Source of the DNA: an uncultured Candidatus Melainabacteria bacterium
GTDB taxonomy: Bacteria; Cyanobacteriota; Vampirovibrionia; Gastranaerophilales; Gastranaerophilaceae
DNA: 64,000 nucleotides
Direction of reading: 5' to 3'
NCBI GenBank assembly: GCA_934717855.1
Contig: CAKUZI010000007.1
Coordinates: 60,538 to 124,537, forward strand
The notes under the pieces were generated by a model. That model was not told where the DNA came from and made no database searches. It saw only the letters and a program-made list of their open reading frames with translations. Positions within the stretch are counted from its first letter, which is position 1, and every line of letters begins with the position of its first letter. Position numbers and translations under genes: made by a program. Of the stretch, positions 16,665-25,356 are shown in pieces.

Positions 16665-18503
16665 ATGGCAAAGACAATTGGTATTGACTTAGGTACAACA
16701 AACTCAGTTGTAGCCGTTATGGAAGGTGGTAAACCAACCGTTATAGCTAACGCAGAAGGATCAAGAACAACACCTTCTATCGTTGGTTTTTCTAAAACTG
16801 GTGAAAAATTGGTAGGACAATTGGCAAAACGTCAAGCAATCCTTAACCCTGATAAAACAATCGCTTCAATCAAAAGACACATGGGCGACGATTACAAAGT
16901 AAACATTGATGGAAAAGATTATACTCCACAAGAAATTTCAGCTATGATTTTGAGAAAATTGGCTGATGATGCTTCTAACTACTTGGGAGAAAAAGTTACA
17001 TCAACTGTAATCACAGTTCCTGCATATTTTAACGACGCTCAAAGACAAGCAACAAAAGATGCAGGTAAAATTGCAGGTTTAGACGTTCTTCGTATCGTTA
17101 ACGAACCTACAGCAGCAGCCTTGGCTTACGGACTTGAAAAAGATAAATCAGAAAAAGTTCTTGTATTCGACTTAGGTGGTGGTACATTTGATGTATCTAT
17201 TTTGGAAATCGGTGACGGTGTTCACGAAGTACTTTCAACATCAGGTGATACTCACTTAGGTGGCGACGACTTCGACCAAAAAGTTATGGATTGGATTTGC
17301 GAAGAATTCAAAAAACAAGAAGGCATTGATCTTAAAGGTGACAAACAAGCTATGCAACGTGTTAAAGAAGCTGCTGAAAAAGCTAAATGTGAATTGTCAT
17401 CAGTTATGGAAACTAACATCAACTTGCCGTTCATCACAGCTGACGCTAACGGCCCTAAACACTTAGACTTGAACTTGACAAGAGCTAAATTTGAAGATTT
17501 AAGCCGTGATCTTTTGAACAGATGTAAAGTTCCTGTAGAAAATGCATTGAAAGATGCCGGTATTACTAAAAATGATATCAACGAAGTAGTTCTAGTTGGT
17601 GGTTCAACTCGTATCCCTGCTGTTCAACAATTAGTTAAAGAATACACAGGCAAAGAACCTAACCAATCAGTAAACCCTGATGAAGTTGTTGCAGTTGGTG
17701 CTGCTATCCAAGCCGGTGTACTTGCCGGAGAAGTTAAAGACATCGTTCTTCTTGATGTAACTCCATTGACTTTGGGTATTGAAACATTAGGTGGCGTAAT
17801 GACTCCGCTTGTTCCAAGAAACACAACAATTCCGGTTTCTAAATCACAAGTGTTCTCAACTGCCGAAAACAATCAAACAGCCGTTGATATTCACGTTCTT
17901 CAAGGTGAAAGACCAATGTCTAGAGATAACAAATCATTAGGTATGTTCAGACTTGAAGGTATTGCTCCTGCAATGCGTGGTATTCCTCAAATCGAAGTTA
18001 CATTCGATATTGATGCTAACGGTATTGTAAACGTTTCAGCTAAGGATAAAGCTACAAACAAAGAACAAAAAATTACAATCACAAACTCTTCTAACTTGTC
18101 TGAACAAGATATCGATAAGATGGTTAAAGAAGCAGAAGCTAACGCTCAAGAAGACAAGAAGAAAAAAGAAGAAGCTGAAATTAAAAACAATGCAACAAGC
18201 TTAATCGGTTCAGCTGACAGAATTGTAAAAGATTTTGAAGGCAAAATTGATGAAGCAGATAAATCAAAATTAGATGAACAAAAATCTGCATTACAAAAAG
18301 CAATTGACGAAAACAAACCAACAGACGAATTGAAAAAATTGTCTGACGAATTGCAACAAACAATGTTCAGCATTTCTCAAAAGGCTTACGAAGCTGTTCA
18401 AAAAGAAGAACAATCAACAGCAAGCTCTGAAAGTGCTTCATCATCAACAGAAGACAAGAAAAATGATGATGATGTAATTGATGCAGAATATACTAAAGAA
18501 TAA
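16665..18503 (+). CDS. dnaK: Chaperone DnaK (Hsp70)
   Basis: A 612-residue Hsp70. It has GIDLGTTNSVVAVMEG at the N-terminus, the ATPase signatures VFDLGGGTFDVSIL and VLVGGSTRIPAVQ, the substrate-binding domain starting at DVTPLTLGIETLGG, and an acidic C-terminal tail ending DDDVIDAEYTKE. Length is a little under the usual 630-640, mostly in the lid. Ribosome binding site AAAAGGAGATAATAAATT. No grpE or dnaJ neighbours and no CIRCE operator upstream, so heat-shock control is not visible here. A terminator follows. Confidence 0.98.
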   Translation: MAKTIGIDLGTTNSVVAVMEGGKPTVIANAEGSRTTPSIVGFSKTGEKLVGQLAKRQAILNPDKTIASIKRHMGDDYKVNIDGKDYTPQEISAMILRKLADDASNYLGEKVTSTVITVPAYFNDAQRQATKDAGKIAGLDVLRIVNEPTAAALAYGLEKDKSEKVLVFDLGGGTFDVSILEIGDGVHEVLSTSGDTHLGGDDFDQKVMDWICEEFKKQEGIDLKGDKQAMQRVKEAAEKAKCELSSVMETNINLPFITADANGPKHLDLNLTRAKFEDLSRDLLNRCKVPVENALKDAGITKNDINEVVLVGGSTRIPAVQQLVKEYTGKEPNQSVNPDEVVAVGAAIQAGVLAGEVKDIVLLDVTPLTLGIETLGGVMTPLVPRNTTIPVSKSQVFSTAENNQTAVDIHVLQGERPMSRDNKSLGMFRLEGIAPAMRGIPQIEVTFDIDANGIVNVSAKDKATNKEQKITITNSSNLSEQDIDKMVKEAEANAQEDKKKKEEAEIKNNATSLIGSADRIVKDFEGKIDEADKSKLDEQKSALQKAIDENKPTDELKKLSDELQQTMFSISQKAYEAVQKEEQSTASSESASSSTEDKKNDDDVIDAEYTKE

Positions 18504-18536
18504 TTTTGAAATAATCAAAATCACCTTATTAAATAA

Positions 18537-18568
18537 AAAATCGGATTCTTGTAGAGTCCGATTTTTAT
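18537..18568 (+). terminator. Terminator of dnaK
   Basis: ATCGGATTCT-TGT-AGAGTCCGAT hairpin followed by T-rich sequence. Confidence 0.85.
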
Positions 18569-18670
18569 TTGCTTTATTTTAATTAATAAAGCTTTACATT
18601 ATAACAAATAAACAAAGTTCAAAGACTTTATATATATGTCTTCTTAATGTGTACTGATGTAGGTATATAA

Positions 18671-19273
18671 ATGATTAGTTTTAATAAAATCTCGCCAAAA
18701 GCGTATGAATATTTACGAATATCTTCTAAAGACAGTTTATTACAAACTAAGCCTGTTAATTCTGTTGGAATTCGACAATTTAAGGGGTTAAAATTAGATT
18801 GGGATAAATTTGAAAAATTAAAGTTTTCTGATGCGCAAATAAAAAATGCCTATAAAGAATACCAAAACAGTCCTTATATAAATTACTATTTACGAAAATC
18901 TGAACCATTATCAATAAAATCAAATCAAGTTGTAAGTTGTTTAAAACAGGCTATAAATAAATCAGAACCGACTTCCGGCAAATTTTTCAGGGGACTTCAA
19001 AACTGCAAAGATGATATAGATACAATAAAAAAACTTGTATTAAACAATAAAGGTTTTACATCTACTGCACCAGAAACAAATAAAAGATATGCAGAAAGCT
19101 TTTTCCAGCCTAAAAACGGTGTATTAGTCGAATTTGATTTAAAAACACCTGTAAGAGCTTTTAAAGCAAACGAATATGAAACCATATTTGACATAAATGC
19201 TTTTACTCCAGATAAATATAATGTGATTAAAATAAAAGACGGATATTATAAAGTTATTGAAAAAACACCATAA
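18671..19273 (+). CDS. Putative ADP-ribosyltransferase (ART exoenzyme-like)
   Basis: A 200-residue protein. The C-terminal half has the three landmarks of R-S-E class ADP-ribosyltransferases in order: an Arg in FFRG (R107), an S-T-S-like strand GFTST (129-132), and the ExE turn EYE (E168 and E170), followed by the usual VIKIKDGYYKVIE strands. Such enzymes transfer ADP-ribose from NAD+ to a protein. The N-terminus carries the F-x-G leader (IRQFKG, 34-39) seen in other lineage proteins, with no Sec signal. The ribosome binding site is TAGGTATATAA. There is no adjacent immunity gene. A host- or competitor-directed effector is inference; a phage-derived modifier is an alternative. Confidence 0.6.
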   Translation: MISFNKISPKAYEYLRISSKDSLLQTKPVNSVGIRQFKGLKLDWDKFEKLKFSDAQIKNAYKEYQNSPYINYYLRKSEPLSIKSNQVVSCLKQAINKSEPTSGKFFRGLQNCKDDIDTIKKLVLNNKGFTSTAPETNKRYAESFFQPKNGVLVEFDLKTPVRAFKANEYETIFDINAFTPDKYNVIKIKDGYYKVIEKTP

Positions 19274-19297
19274 TTACTTACAAATAAATAATAAAAA

Positions 19298-19488
19298 GGC
19301 ATGGAATAAAAATATTTTACAAAACTTAATAGGATTTTAAATCATGCAATCATGCTCATGCCATGGGTTTTCATGGTTTAAATTCTCAAAACCATGTCGT
19401 AGCTTACAATTTAGCATGATTGACTTTTGAAAAACGGCTGTATCGCCGTAATTAAAGTAGTTGTAACATTTTTTAATAATCCCATGCC
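19298..19488. other. Nested palindromic intergenic element
   Basis: Outer arms GGCATGG (19298) and CCATGCC (19482) enclose three further structures: CAATCATGCT/AGCATGATTG (19348 and 19413), inside it CATGGTTT/AAACCATG, and separately the hairpin ACGGC-TGTATC-GCCGT (19434-19449). The whole 191 bases can fold as a branched structure. No ORF. It may be a non-coding RNA or a mobile palindromic element. Confidence 0.5.
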
Positions 19489-19494
19489 ACGCCC

Positions 19495-19524
19495 TTGAAA
19501 TCATAACATCGTTTTTTATATAAT
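19495..19524 (+). promoter_or_regulatory. Promoter of the Cys-rich mini-protein
   Basis: TTGAAA, an 18-base spacer and TATAAT. The predicted leader of about 110 bases contains the hairpin AGAGGTGAAACTCATCTCT near its start. Confidence 0.6.
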
Positions 19525-19640
19525 GTTTATAGAGAGGTGAAACTCATCTCTAATGGGGATTTTGACGAATTTAACGTCATGGTTGCCATACTTGGGTAAG
19601 ATATTAACGGAGATTTTATAAATTGTTTAGAAGTAGGGAT

Positions 19641-19844
19641 ATGGGCAGAGCTGTTGCAGTAAGAAGATGGACACCTACGGCTCTAGAATGTTACAAAAGA
19701 GGTTGCAATTGCGAGGGATGTTTTTACAGAGACTTTTTTAGCGGTTCTTCTCAAAAATGTCAAATGAAAGCGTCTGTGCTAGAATTAGTACGCGTTATCG
19801 GAACTCCAAATGTTGAATTACAACAGTTTATTATAGAAGATTAA
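19641..19844 (+). CDS. Cys-rich mini-protein
   Basis: A 67-residue protein starting MGRAVAVRRWTPTALECYKR, with ATG at 19641 after TAGGGAT; an in-frame TTG at 19623 is weaker. It has a C-x(5)-C-x-C-x(2)-C-F-Y arrangement (CYKRGCNCEGCFY) and a later Cys, possibly metal binding, followed by a helix (VLELVRVIGTPN). I have the impression this is a conserved small protein but cannot name a function. Its long leader and strong promoter suggest regulated, high expression. Confidence 0.6.
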   Translation: MGRAVAVRRWTPTALECYKRGCNCEGCFYRDFFSGSSQKCQMKASVLELVRVIGTPNVELQQFIIED

Positions 19845-19947
19845 TCACAAAATAACCAAAAAAGTTCGCTAAATAATAAATTAGGGCTTTAAAAATCAGG
19901 TTATATGTGTTATAATATACAAGCAGTATGTTATATGGAGGTTCAAC

Positions 19948-20298
19948 ATGCACATTTACGTAAACGGAAGAAACATCGAAATCACTGACGCTATCAAAGC
20001 TTATGTGAAAGAAAAATTCAGCAAAGTTGCTGCTCACTACGACCAAGTTCAAGGTATTGACGTAGTTTTGTCAGTAATTAAAAACCCAGCAGCTTCCGGC
20101 AAACACGTTGCAGAAGTAAGCTGTAAAATGTCTACAGGTGTAGTTCGTTGTGAAGAATCAGGCGAATCTATGTATGAAAGCATTGACTTGTTGGCTGATA
20201 AATTAGCAAGACAAGTTCAAAAATTCAAAGACAAAAGCATCGGTTCAGACAAAGCTTCTATCAGAACAGAAGCTAAAGTTGAAGAACCTGCTGAATAG
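19948..20298 (+). CDS. hpf: Ribosome hibernation-promoting factor, short form
   Basis: A 116-residue HPF/RaiA-like protein that binds the 30S decoding region and silences ribosomes in starvation. It shows the start MHIYVNGRNIEITDAIKAYV, VVLSVIKNP and EVSCKMSTGVVRCEESGESMYESIDLLADKLARQVQKFKDK. It lacks the C-terminal dimerisation domain of long HPF, having only a short acidic tail, so it should act like the short HPF/YfiA class. The Shine-Dalgarno (TATGGAGGTTCAAC) is strong, and a promoter TATAAT lies near 19912. Confidence 0.92.
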   Translation: MHIYVNGRNIEITDAIKAYVKEKFSKVAAHYDQVQGIDVVLSVIKNPAASGKHVAEVSCKMSTGVVRCEESGESMYESIDLLADKLARQVQKFKDKSIGSDKASIRTEAKVEEPAE

Positions 20299-20322
20299 TT
20301 CAATCGAATTTTTTCAAAATTT

Positions 20323-20352
20323 AAAGGATACTCAAAAGAGTATCCTTTTTTA
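20323..20352 (+). terminator. Terminator of hpf
   Basis: AAAGGATACTC-AAAA-GAGTATCCTTTTTT, a perfect hairpin with a T-run. Confidence 0.9.
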
Positions 20353-20383
20353 ATGTTTTACATTTTTTTTAGAGTTTTTGTTC

Positions 20384-20389
20384 TATAAT
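20384..20389 (+). promoter_or_regulatory. -10 box of leaderless glycosyltransferase gene
   Basis: TATAAT six bases (TAATAT) before the ATG at 20396. Confidence 0.6.
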
Positions 20390-20395
20390 TAATAT

Positions 20396-21181
20396 ATGAT
20401 TAATAATAAAAAAGTAGTTATAATAATGCCTGCATATAATGCAGAAAAAACTTTAAAACAAACTTATGATGAAATTTATAAAGATTTTGTTGACGAAGTT
20501 ATTTTGGTAGATGACAATTCACAAGACAATACAAAACTTGTTTCAAAAGAATTAAATATTACAACAATTGTTCATAAGGAAAATAAAGGATATGGGGGCA
20601 ATCAAAAATCTTGCTACAAAGCAGCATTAAAAGCTGGAGCAGATATTGTTGTTATGCTTCATCCGGATTACCAATACACTCCAAAATTAATTCCTGCAAT
20701 TGTTTGTATGATGGCTTTTGGTCAATATGACGCCGTTTTGGCATCAAGAATGCTTGGGAACTCTGCATTAAAAGGTGGCATGCCATTCTACAAATTTATT
20801 TCAAACAAATTTTTAACAGCTTTTGAAAACTTTTTTACCGGCGAAAAACTAACAGAATACCACACCGGATTTAGAGGTTTTACAAAGGAAGTTTTAGAAA
20901 AATTACCGTTAGCAGAGTGCGATGACGATTTTATTTTTGATAATGAAATGATTGCATTGATGTTTTATCACAATTTTAAAATTGGAGAAGTTTCTTGCCC
21001 TACAAAATACTTTAAGGAAGCGTCATCAATCAATTTTGTACGTTCTTGCAAATACGGGTTGGGTGTTCTTGCAGTAAGTTTGAAATACAGACTTGCTAAA
21101 ATGGGTTTAAAAACAAAAATCTTCAAACCAAATGCGAAAAAATTAGATTTATCTACAGAAATCGAATATTATTTTAAATAA
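20396..21181 (+). CDS. Family 2 glycosyltransferase
   Basis: A 261-residue GT-A fold glycosyltransferase of the dolichyl-phosphate/undecaprenyl mannose- or glucosyltransferase type. Motifs are VIIMPAYNAEKTL, VDEVILVDDNSQDNT (nucleotide-sugar DD) and MLHPDYQYTP where family members have D-x-D-like acidic residues. A later HTGFRGFTKEVLEKLP and DDDFIFDNEM follow. There is no transmembrane domain, so it is a soluble or peripheral enzyme. The sugar and acceptor are not predictable. Leaderless start. Confidence 0.85.
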   Translation: MINNKKVVIIMPAYNAEKTLKQTYDEIYKDFVDEVILVDDNSQDNTKLVSKELNITTIVHKENKGYGGNQKSCYKAALKAGADIVVMLHPDYQYTPKLIPAIVCMMAFGQYDAVLASRMLGNSALKGGMPFYKFISNKFLTAFENFFTGEKLTEYHTGFRGFTKEVLEKLPLAECDDDFIFDNEMIALMFYHNFKIGEVSCPTKYFKEASSINFVRSCKYGLGVLAVSLKYRLAKMGLKTKIFKPNAKKLDLSTEIEYYFK

Positions 21182-22210
21182 TTAGTTCACTCTGTAAGAA
21201 TTTCCGCCTTTTATAATATCAGAAATTGCAATAAACGTAACTTCTAAGATGTAATCTATAGCATCTTGGGTTTCGTATGCGATGTGTGGGGTTACAATTA
21301 CATTCGGATTTTTAATTAATTCTTTCAAAATTTTTGCTTCTTCTACACAATCAAAATTGTCATAAAACTCTTTATGATGAATATTTGAACAACCGAAATT
21401 TATATATTCACAAGTTGCAACATCAAGAGCAGTACCTTTTATTGCACCTTTAGATACTGCATTATACAAATCTTTAATGTTTACAATTTCTCCTCGAGAA
21501 GTATTAACTAAATATGCAGTATTTTTCATTATACTAAACTGTTCAAACGCAAACATGTCCTTGTTTTCACCAGTGTAAGGGACATGAATTGAAACAATAT
21601 CTGATTCTCTCAAAAGAGTATTAAAATCGACATATTTTACGTTATATTTTTCTGCAAAATCTTTTCGCTCCGCAATGTCGTAAGCCAGAACTTTCATACC
21701 AAACGCAAGAGAAAGTTTTGCAACAGTAATTCCGATACTACCCGTACCAACAATTCCTATAGTAAATTTCGAAACATCTCGTCCAACAAAACTTTTGCAA
21801 TTTCGAACTTCAGATTTCAAAAAATTCGATGCAGGTATAATTTGCCTAACCAAAGCTAAAATCAACCCCATTGTATATTGAGCCACAGGACGGGCACCAT
21901 AACCCTCAACATTAACTACAGCAATATTTTTAGCAGTTGCAGCCTTTTTATTAATATGATCAATTCCTGTTGAACGAGTTGAGATTATTCTCAGATTTTT
22001 AAAAGAATTAATAACTTCTTCCGTCACCTCTGAGTTAATAAACACACTAATTACAGGCGTGTTATCCAAAAGTTCCTGACTTAAATTTTTAACTGTTTGT
22101 TCATTCAAACTTTCTGCAAAAAAAGTTATATCAAAATTTTCAAGTTCATGAGACCTGAAAAAATCCTTTTCGCTCTCTCGAAAATCAAAAACAAGTAATC
22201 TTATTGCCAT
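21182..22210 (-). CDS. D-isomer-specific 2-hydroxyacid dehydrogenase
   Basis: A 342-residue NAD-dependent dehydrogenase of the D-lactate/phosphoglycerate dehydrogenase superfamily. It has the Rossmann motif GIVGTGSIGITVAKL, VSIHVPYTGENKDMF, NTSRGEIVN (substrate-binding Arg), ALDVATCE (Glu) and TPHIAYET with the catalytic His. It resembles D-lactate dehydrogenase more than SerA, as it lacks an ACT domain. The ribosome binding site is AAAGGAGCGTGTT. It lies convergent to the glycosyltransferase gene with no spacer. The likely reaction is pyruvate to D-lactate, but substrate is inferred. Confidence 0.88.
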   Translation of the reverse strand: MAIRLLVFDFRESEKDFFRSHELENFDITFFAESLNEQTVKNLSQELLDNTPVISVFINSEVTEEVINSFKNLRIISTRSTGIDHINKKAATAKNIAVVNVEGYGARPVAQYTMGLILALVRQIIPASNFLKSEVRNCKSFVGRDVSKFTIGIVGTGSIGITVAKLSLAFGMKVLAYDIAERKDFAEKYNVKYVDFNTLLRESDIVSIHVPYTGENKDMFAFEQFSIMKNTAYLVNTSRGEIVNIKDLYNAVSKGAIKGTALDVATCEYINFGCSNIHHKEFYDNFDCVEEAKILKELIKNPNVIVTPHIAYETQDAIDYILEVTFIAISDIIKGGNSYRVN

Positions 22211-22284
22211 AACACGCTCCTTTAAAAAGAATTATGAACAAAACAAACAAAATTTATATTACACACAAGATTAATTTACCAAGG

Positions 22285-23601
22285 CTATTGGCTTATATAT
22301 TTTATAAGTTTTTTAATATCCTTGTTCCAAATTCCGTTCCAATTGCGGATAATCACGTCCGCAGGACAAATTCCTGCATTTGTGTATTCTTTTATCGGAT
22401 CAAGGAATTTTTCTTCATTCGTATCCATTTCTATAAGAGCTTTTTCTGCAATATATAAAATCTCTTTTGCAATGTCTTTTGCAAGATACTTACCAATTTT
22501 AGCATTAAGCGCACTTTTCGGAACGTTGTACCTCAATTCTGAAAAATCCCTGTATTCAAAACTTTTGAACAATTCTTCAATTTCTTCAATCGCATATTTG
22601 TTATACAAAATCCCTTTATAAATAGCCAAAATTGAATATTGTAAACCTTTTCCAACACAATCTTGGTTTCGTATTTCTATAAAATTTCGTAATCTGACTT
22701 CAGGAAAATAAAGATTTGCATGTAAATTAAAATCCTCAATATCTGCTTCGTACCCACCAAATCCATTAGCCATAAATTCATCAAAGGAGAGTTTTCCATC
22801 AAGTGAAACTGCACCATCTTCACGGTTAATGAAAATCATCGGCGTTTCAAGAACATAATCAACATATTCTTCAAACGAAAATTTATCATCAATTTGCCCG
22901 ACAAAACCACATCGGTCATTATCAGTGTTTAACCAGCTCAAAGCACGAAAACTCTTGTAACCGGTTTCAACACCACCTCTGATAGGAGAATTTGCGAACA
23001 TAGCCGTCACAAACGGTGTTAATTTATTTGCAATACGGAACTTTGTCATTGCATCTTCTTCACTCTCAAAGTCAATACAGCATTGAATTCCGGCTGTTTC
23101 TCTCATCATAACATCAGACAAAATCCCCCATAAATATTTTGCCATAATGTGATATCTTTGTTTAGGAATTAAACTGATTGACTTGTGAGTGGAAAGCGGA
23201 GAAACTCCATAATTTAATAGGTTTATTCCAAATTTATCCAGAATTGGTTTCATTTGCTTATCAAGTTTATCGATTTTAGCCTTTAAATCATCTATTGTTT
23301 TTTCCGGTTTTATACTTAATTCAAGCTGACTTCCCGGTTCTAAAGTCACCGTGTCATGACCTTGTTTCAAACCGATTATATTATAATTATCAGTTATATA
23401 ATCCCAATTTTCTTCTTTTGCAAAACTTCTCAAGAAATTACAAACACCAAACTCAGAACCGTAATCCGCTGATTTTGACGTAACAGAAAAAATTGGCAGA
23501 CGCTCATATTCAAGCCCGATATTAAAATCTTCCTTTGATTTGCAACCTGCTTCAAATAATTTTACAATTTCTTTTTTACTGAGTTTTGTTTGTGTTTGCA
23601 T
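22285..23601 (-). CDS. gshA: Glutamate-cysteine ligase, plant/cyanobacterial type (GCS2)
   Basis: A 438-residue GCS2-family ligase that joins glutamate and cysteine to gamma-glutamylcysteine. It shows NIGLEYERLP, the VTLEPGSQLELS motif of the plant/alphaproteobacterial/cyanobacterial branch, GRETAG-like MMRETAGIQCCIDFESE, and EIRNQDC. Ribosome binding site AGGGGGGTCAAACC. No glutathione synthetase (gshB) is nearby. It is divergent from rsmA. The name is by family; related enzymes such as EgtA are possible alternatives. Confidence 0.82.
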   Translation of the reverse strand: MQTQTKLSKKEIVKLFEAGCKSKEDFNIGLEYERLPIFSVTSKSADYGSEFGVCNFLRSFAKEENWDYITDNYNIIGLKQGHDTVTLEPGSQLELSIKPEKTIDDLKAKIDKLDKQMKPILDKFGINLLNYGVSPLSTHKSISLIPKQRYHIMAKYLWGILSDVMMRETAGIQCCIDFESEEDAMTKFRIANKLTPFVTAMFANSPIRGGVETGYKSFRALSWLNTDNDRCGFVGQIDDKFSFEEYVDYVLETPMIFINREDGAVSLDGKLSFDEFMANGFGGYEADIEDFNLHANLYFPEVRLRNFIEIRNQDCVGKGLQYSILAIYKGILYNKYAIEEIEELFKSFEYRDFSELRYNVPKSALNAKIGKYLAKDIAKEILYIAEKALIEMDTNEEKFLDPIKEYTNAGICPADVIIRNWNGIWNKDIKKLIKYISQ

Positions 23602-23691
23602 GGTTTGACCCCCTATAATTATATCATCTACAAAATTATCAAAAAATTTTTATTAAAACATTTACCTGTGTGTGGTATTATTATTAGTAAG

Positions 23692-24525
23692 ATGAACTAC
23701 TTCGAACGGGCTAAATATTTTAGAACTAAAAAAAGACTCGGACAAAATTTTTTGATTGATGGTCAAACAATTGCCGACATAATTGATTTTGCCAATATTC
23801 AACCGGAAGATACCGTTATAGAAATCGGTCCTGGAGTTGGATTTGTAACAGAACAATTGGTAAAGCATGCCAAACAGGTTATCGCTATAGAACTTGACGA
23901 AGAAGCAATTAAAGAACTTGAAAAACTTGACGCTCCAAATTTGAAAATTATTCACAATGATATCTTAAAACAAGATTTATCAGAACTTTGTGATGGAAAA
24001 ATTAAAGTTGTTGCGAATATTCCATATTATATTACAAGTCCGATTATCGCCCACCTTTTAGGAGAAATCGACGATTTAAACAACAAAAACAGAAATAAAA
24101 TCACCGATATTTTGCTAATGGTTCAAGAAGAAGTTGCGCGCAGAATGGTTGCAAACGAAAATTCTTCAGGCAAACAATACGGACTTTTGACTATTTTGTC
24201 TCAGTTTTGGGCAGATGTTGAAATTATGAAACTTGTCGGCAGACGTTCTTTTTACCCTGCACCAAAAGTTAATTCAGCTCTCGTAAAATTAGTTGTAAGA
24301 GAAAAGCCACTTCTCGACCTAACAGATTACAAACATTTTAGAAAAACAATTAAAGCCGGATTTTCTCAACGTAGAAAAAATATCAAAAACTGCTTGATGT
24401 CGGGTGGTTTTACAAAAGATAAAATCCAAACAGCACTGAAATCACTTGGACTTGACGAAAATATAAGAGGTGAAAAACTCTCAATCGAAATGTTTGGAAA
24501 ACTTTCAGAGGAACTTTTGAAATGA
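23692..24525 (+). CDS. rsmA: 16S rRNA dimethyladenosine transferase RsmA (KsgA)
   Basis: A 277-residue enzyme that dimethylates A1518 and A1519 in helix 45 of 16S rRNA. Motifs are KKRLGQNFLID, the SAM motif VIEIGPGVGFVTEQL, and the catalytic VVANIPYYITSPI (N-x-P-Y/F). The start MNYFERAKY at 23692 has TATTAT seven bases upstream and no ribosome binding site, so it may be leaderless; the open frame extends upstream to 23590 without a plausible start. The stop overlaps the ispE start (ATGA), giving a two-gene operon. Confidence 0.95.
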   Translation: MNYFERAKYFRTKKRLGQNFLIDGQTIADIIDFANIQPEDTVIEIGPGVGFVTEQLVKHAKQVIAIELDEEAIKELEKLDAPNLKIIHNDILKQDLSELCDGKIKVVANIPYYITSPIIAHLLGEIDDLNNKNRNKITDILLMVQEEVARRMVANENSSGKQYGLLTILSQFWADVEIMKLVGRRSFYPAPKVNSALVKLVVREKPLLDLTDYKHFRKTIKAGFSQRRKNIKNCLMSGGFTKDKIQTALKSLGLDENIRGEKLSIEMFGKLSEELLK

Positions 24526-25328
24526 AAATTCAATGCCCTGCAAAAATAAATTTAACTTTAAAAGTTACCGGCAAACGTCCAGATGGATTTCACAATATCG
24601 AAAGCATTATGCAAACAGTTAGTTTATACGACTATTTGACAATTAATGTTGAACCTGCTGAAAAATTCGAAATTTGTCTTTCCGGAAACAATACTGAAAT
24701 ACCTTATAACGAAAAAAATCTCGTTTATAAAGCCACAATGCTTTTTATAGAAACAACAAATCTCACACCGCATAAAATTGAAATTTATATAGACAAAAAT
24801 ATTCCTGTATCAGCGGGTTTGGCGGGTGGAAGCACTAACGCAGCCGGAACTCTTTTTGGATTAAACGAAATTTTTAAACAACCTTTGTCAAGAAAAGAAC
24901 TACACGAATTGTGCGCAAAACTTGGTTCTGATTTGAATTTTTGCCTAGAAGGAGGTCGCCAAATGACATCAGGACGAGGAGAAATTTTAGACAAACTTCC
25001 TTTTGAAGAAATGAAAATTTCACTCATAAAACCTGAAAATTTAGGAATTAGTGCCAAAGAAGCATACACAAAGTTTTCTGACAAAAAATCTAATAATTTT
25101 AATTCTGAATTCGGCAAAAGAGAGGACTTCGCAAACGACCTTGAATGGGCATTAATTGATGATTATCAAGAATTAAAAGAAATAAAAAAATCTTATCCAA
25201 AATCAATAATGTCCGGTTCCGGTTCTACATATTTTGGAATTGGCATTGATTTCGCTCCCCAAAAGGGTTTTTGGATTGCAAACGACTTGAAAGCAACTGA
25301 AACCGGCATTTGTAAAATCAAAATTTAA
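24522..25328 (+). CDS. ispE: 4-diphosphocytidyl-2-C-methyl-D-erythritol kinase
   Basis: A 268-residue GHMP kinase of the MEP isoprenoid pathway, phosphorylating CDP-ME. It has CPAKINLTLKVTGKRPDGFHNIES at the N-terminus, the ATP-binding PVSAGLAGGSTNAAGTL (about residue 90-107) and the C-terminal IMSGSGSTYFG. Translationally coupled to rsmA by a four-base overlap. The next MEP enzyme, ispF, is at 47815. Confidence 0.95.
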   Translation: MKIQCPAKINLTLKVTGKRPDGFHNIESIMQTVSLYDYLTINVEPAEKFEICLSGNNTEIPYNEKNLVYKATMLFIETTNLTPHKIEIYIDKNIPVSAGLAGGSTNAAGTLFGLNEIFKQPLSRKELHELCAKLGSDLNFCLEGGRQMTSGRGEILDKLPFEEMKISLIKPENLGISAKEAYTKFSDKKSNNFNSEFGKREDFANDLEWALIDDYQELKEIKKSYPKSIMSGSGSTYFGIGIDFAPQKGFWIANDLKATETGICKIKI

Positions 25329-25356
25329 CATTTTGTTTTGGTTTTATAATTGATTG

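Noticed and set aside
16540..16665. CIRCE heat-shock operator before dnaK
   Set aside because: No TTAGCACTC-N9-GAGTGCTAA match; the GAGTG/CACTC stem found near rpsO has the wrong arms and spacing.
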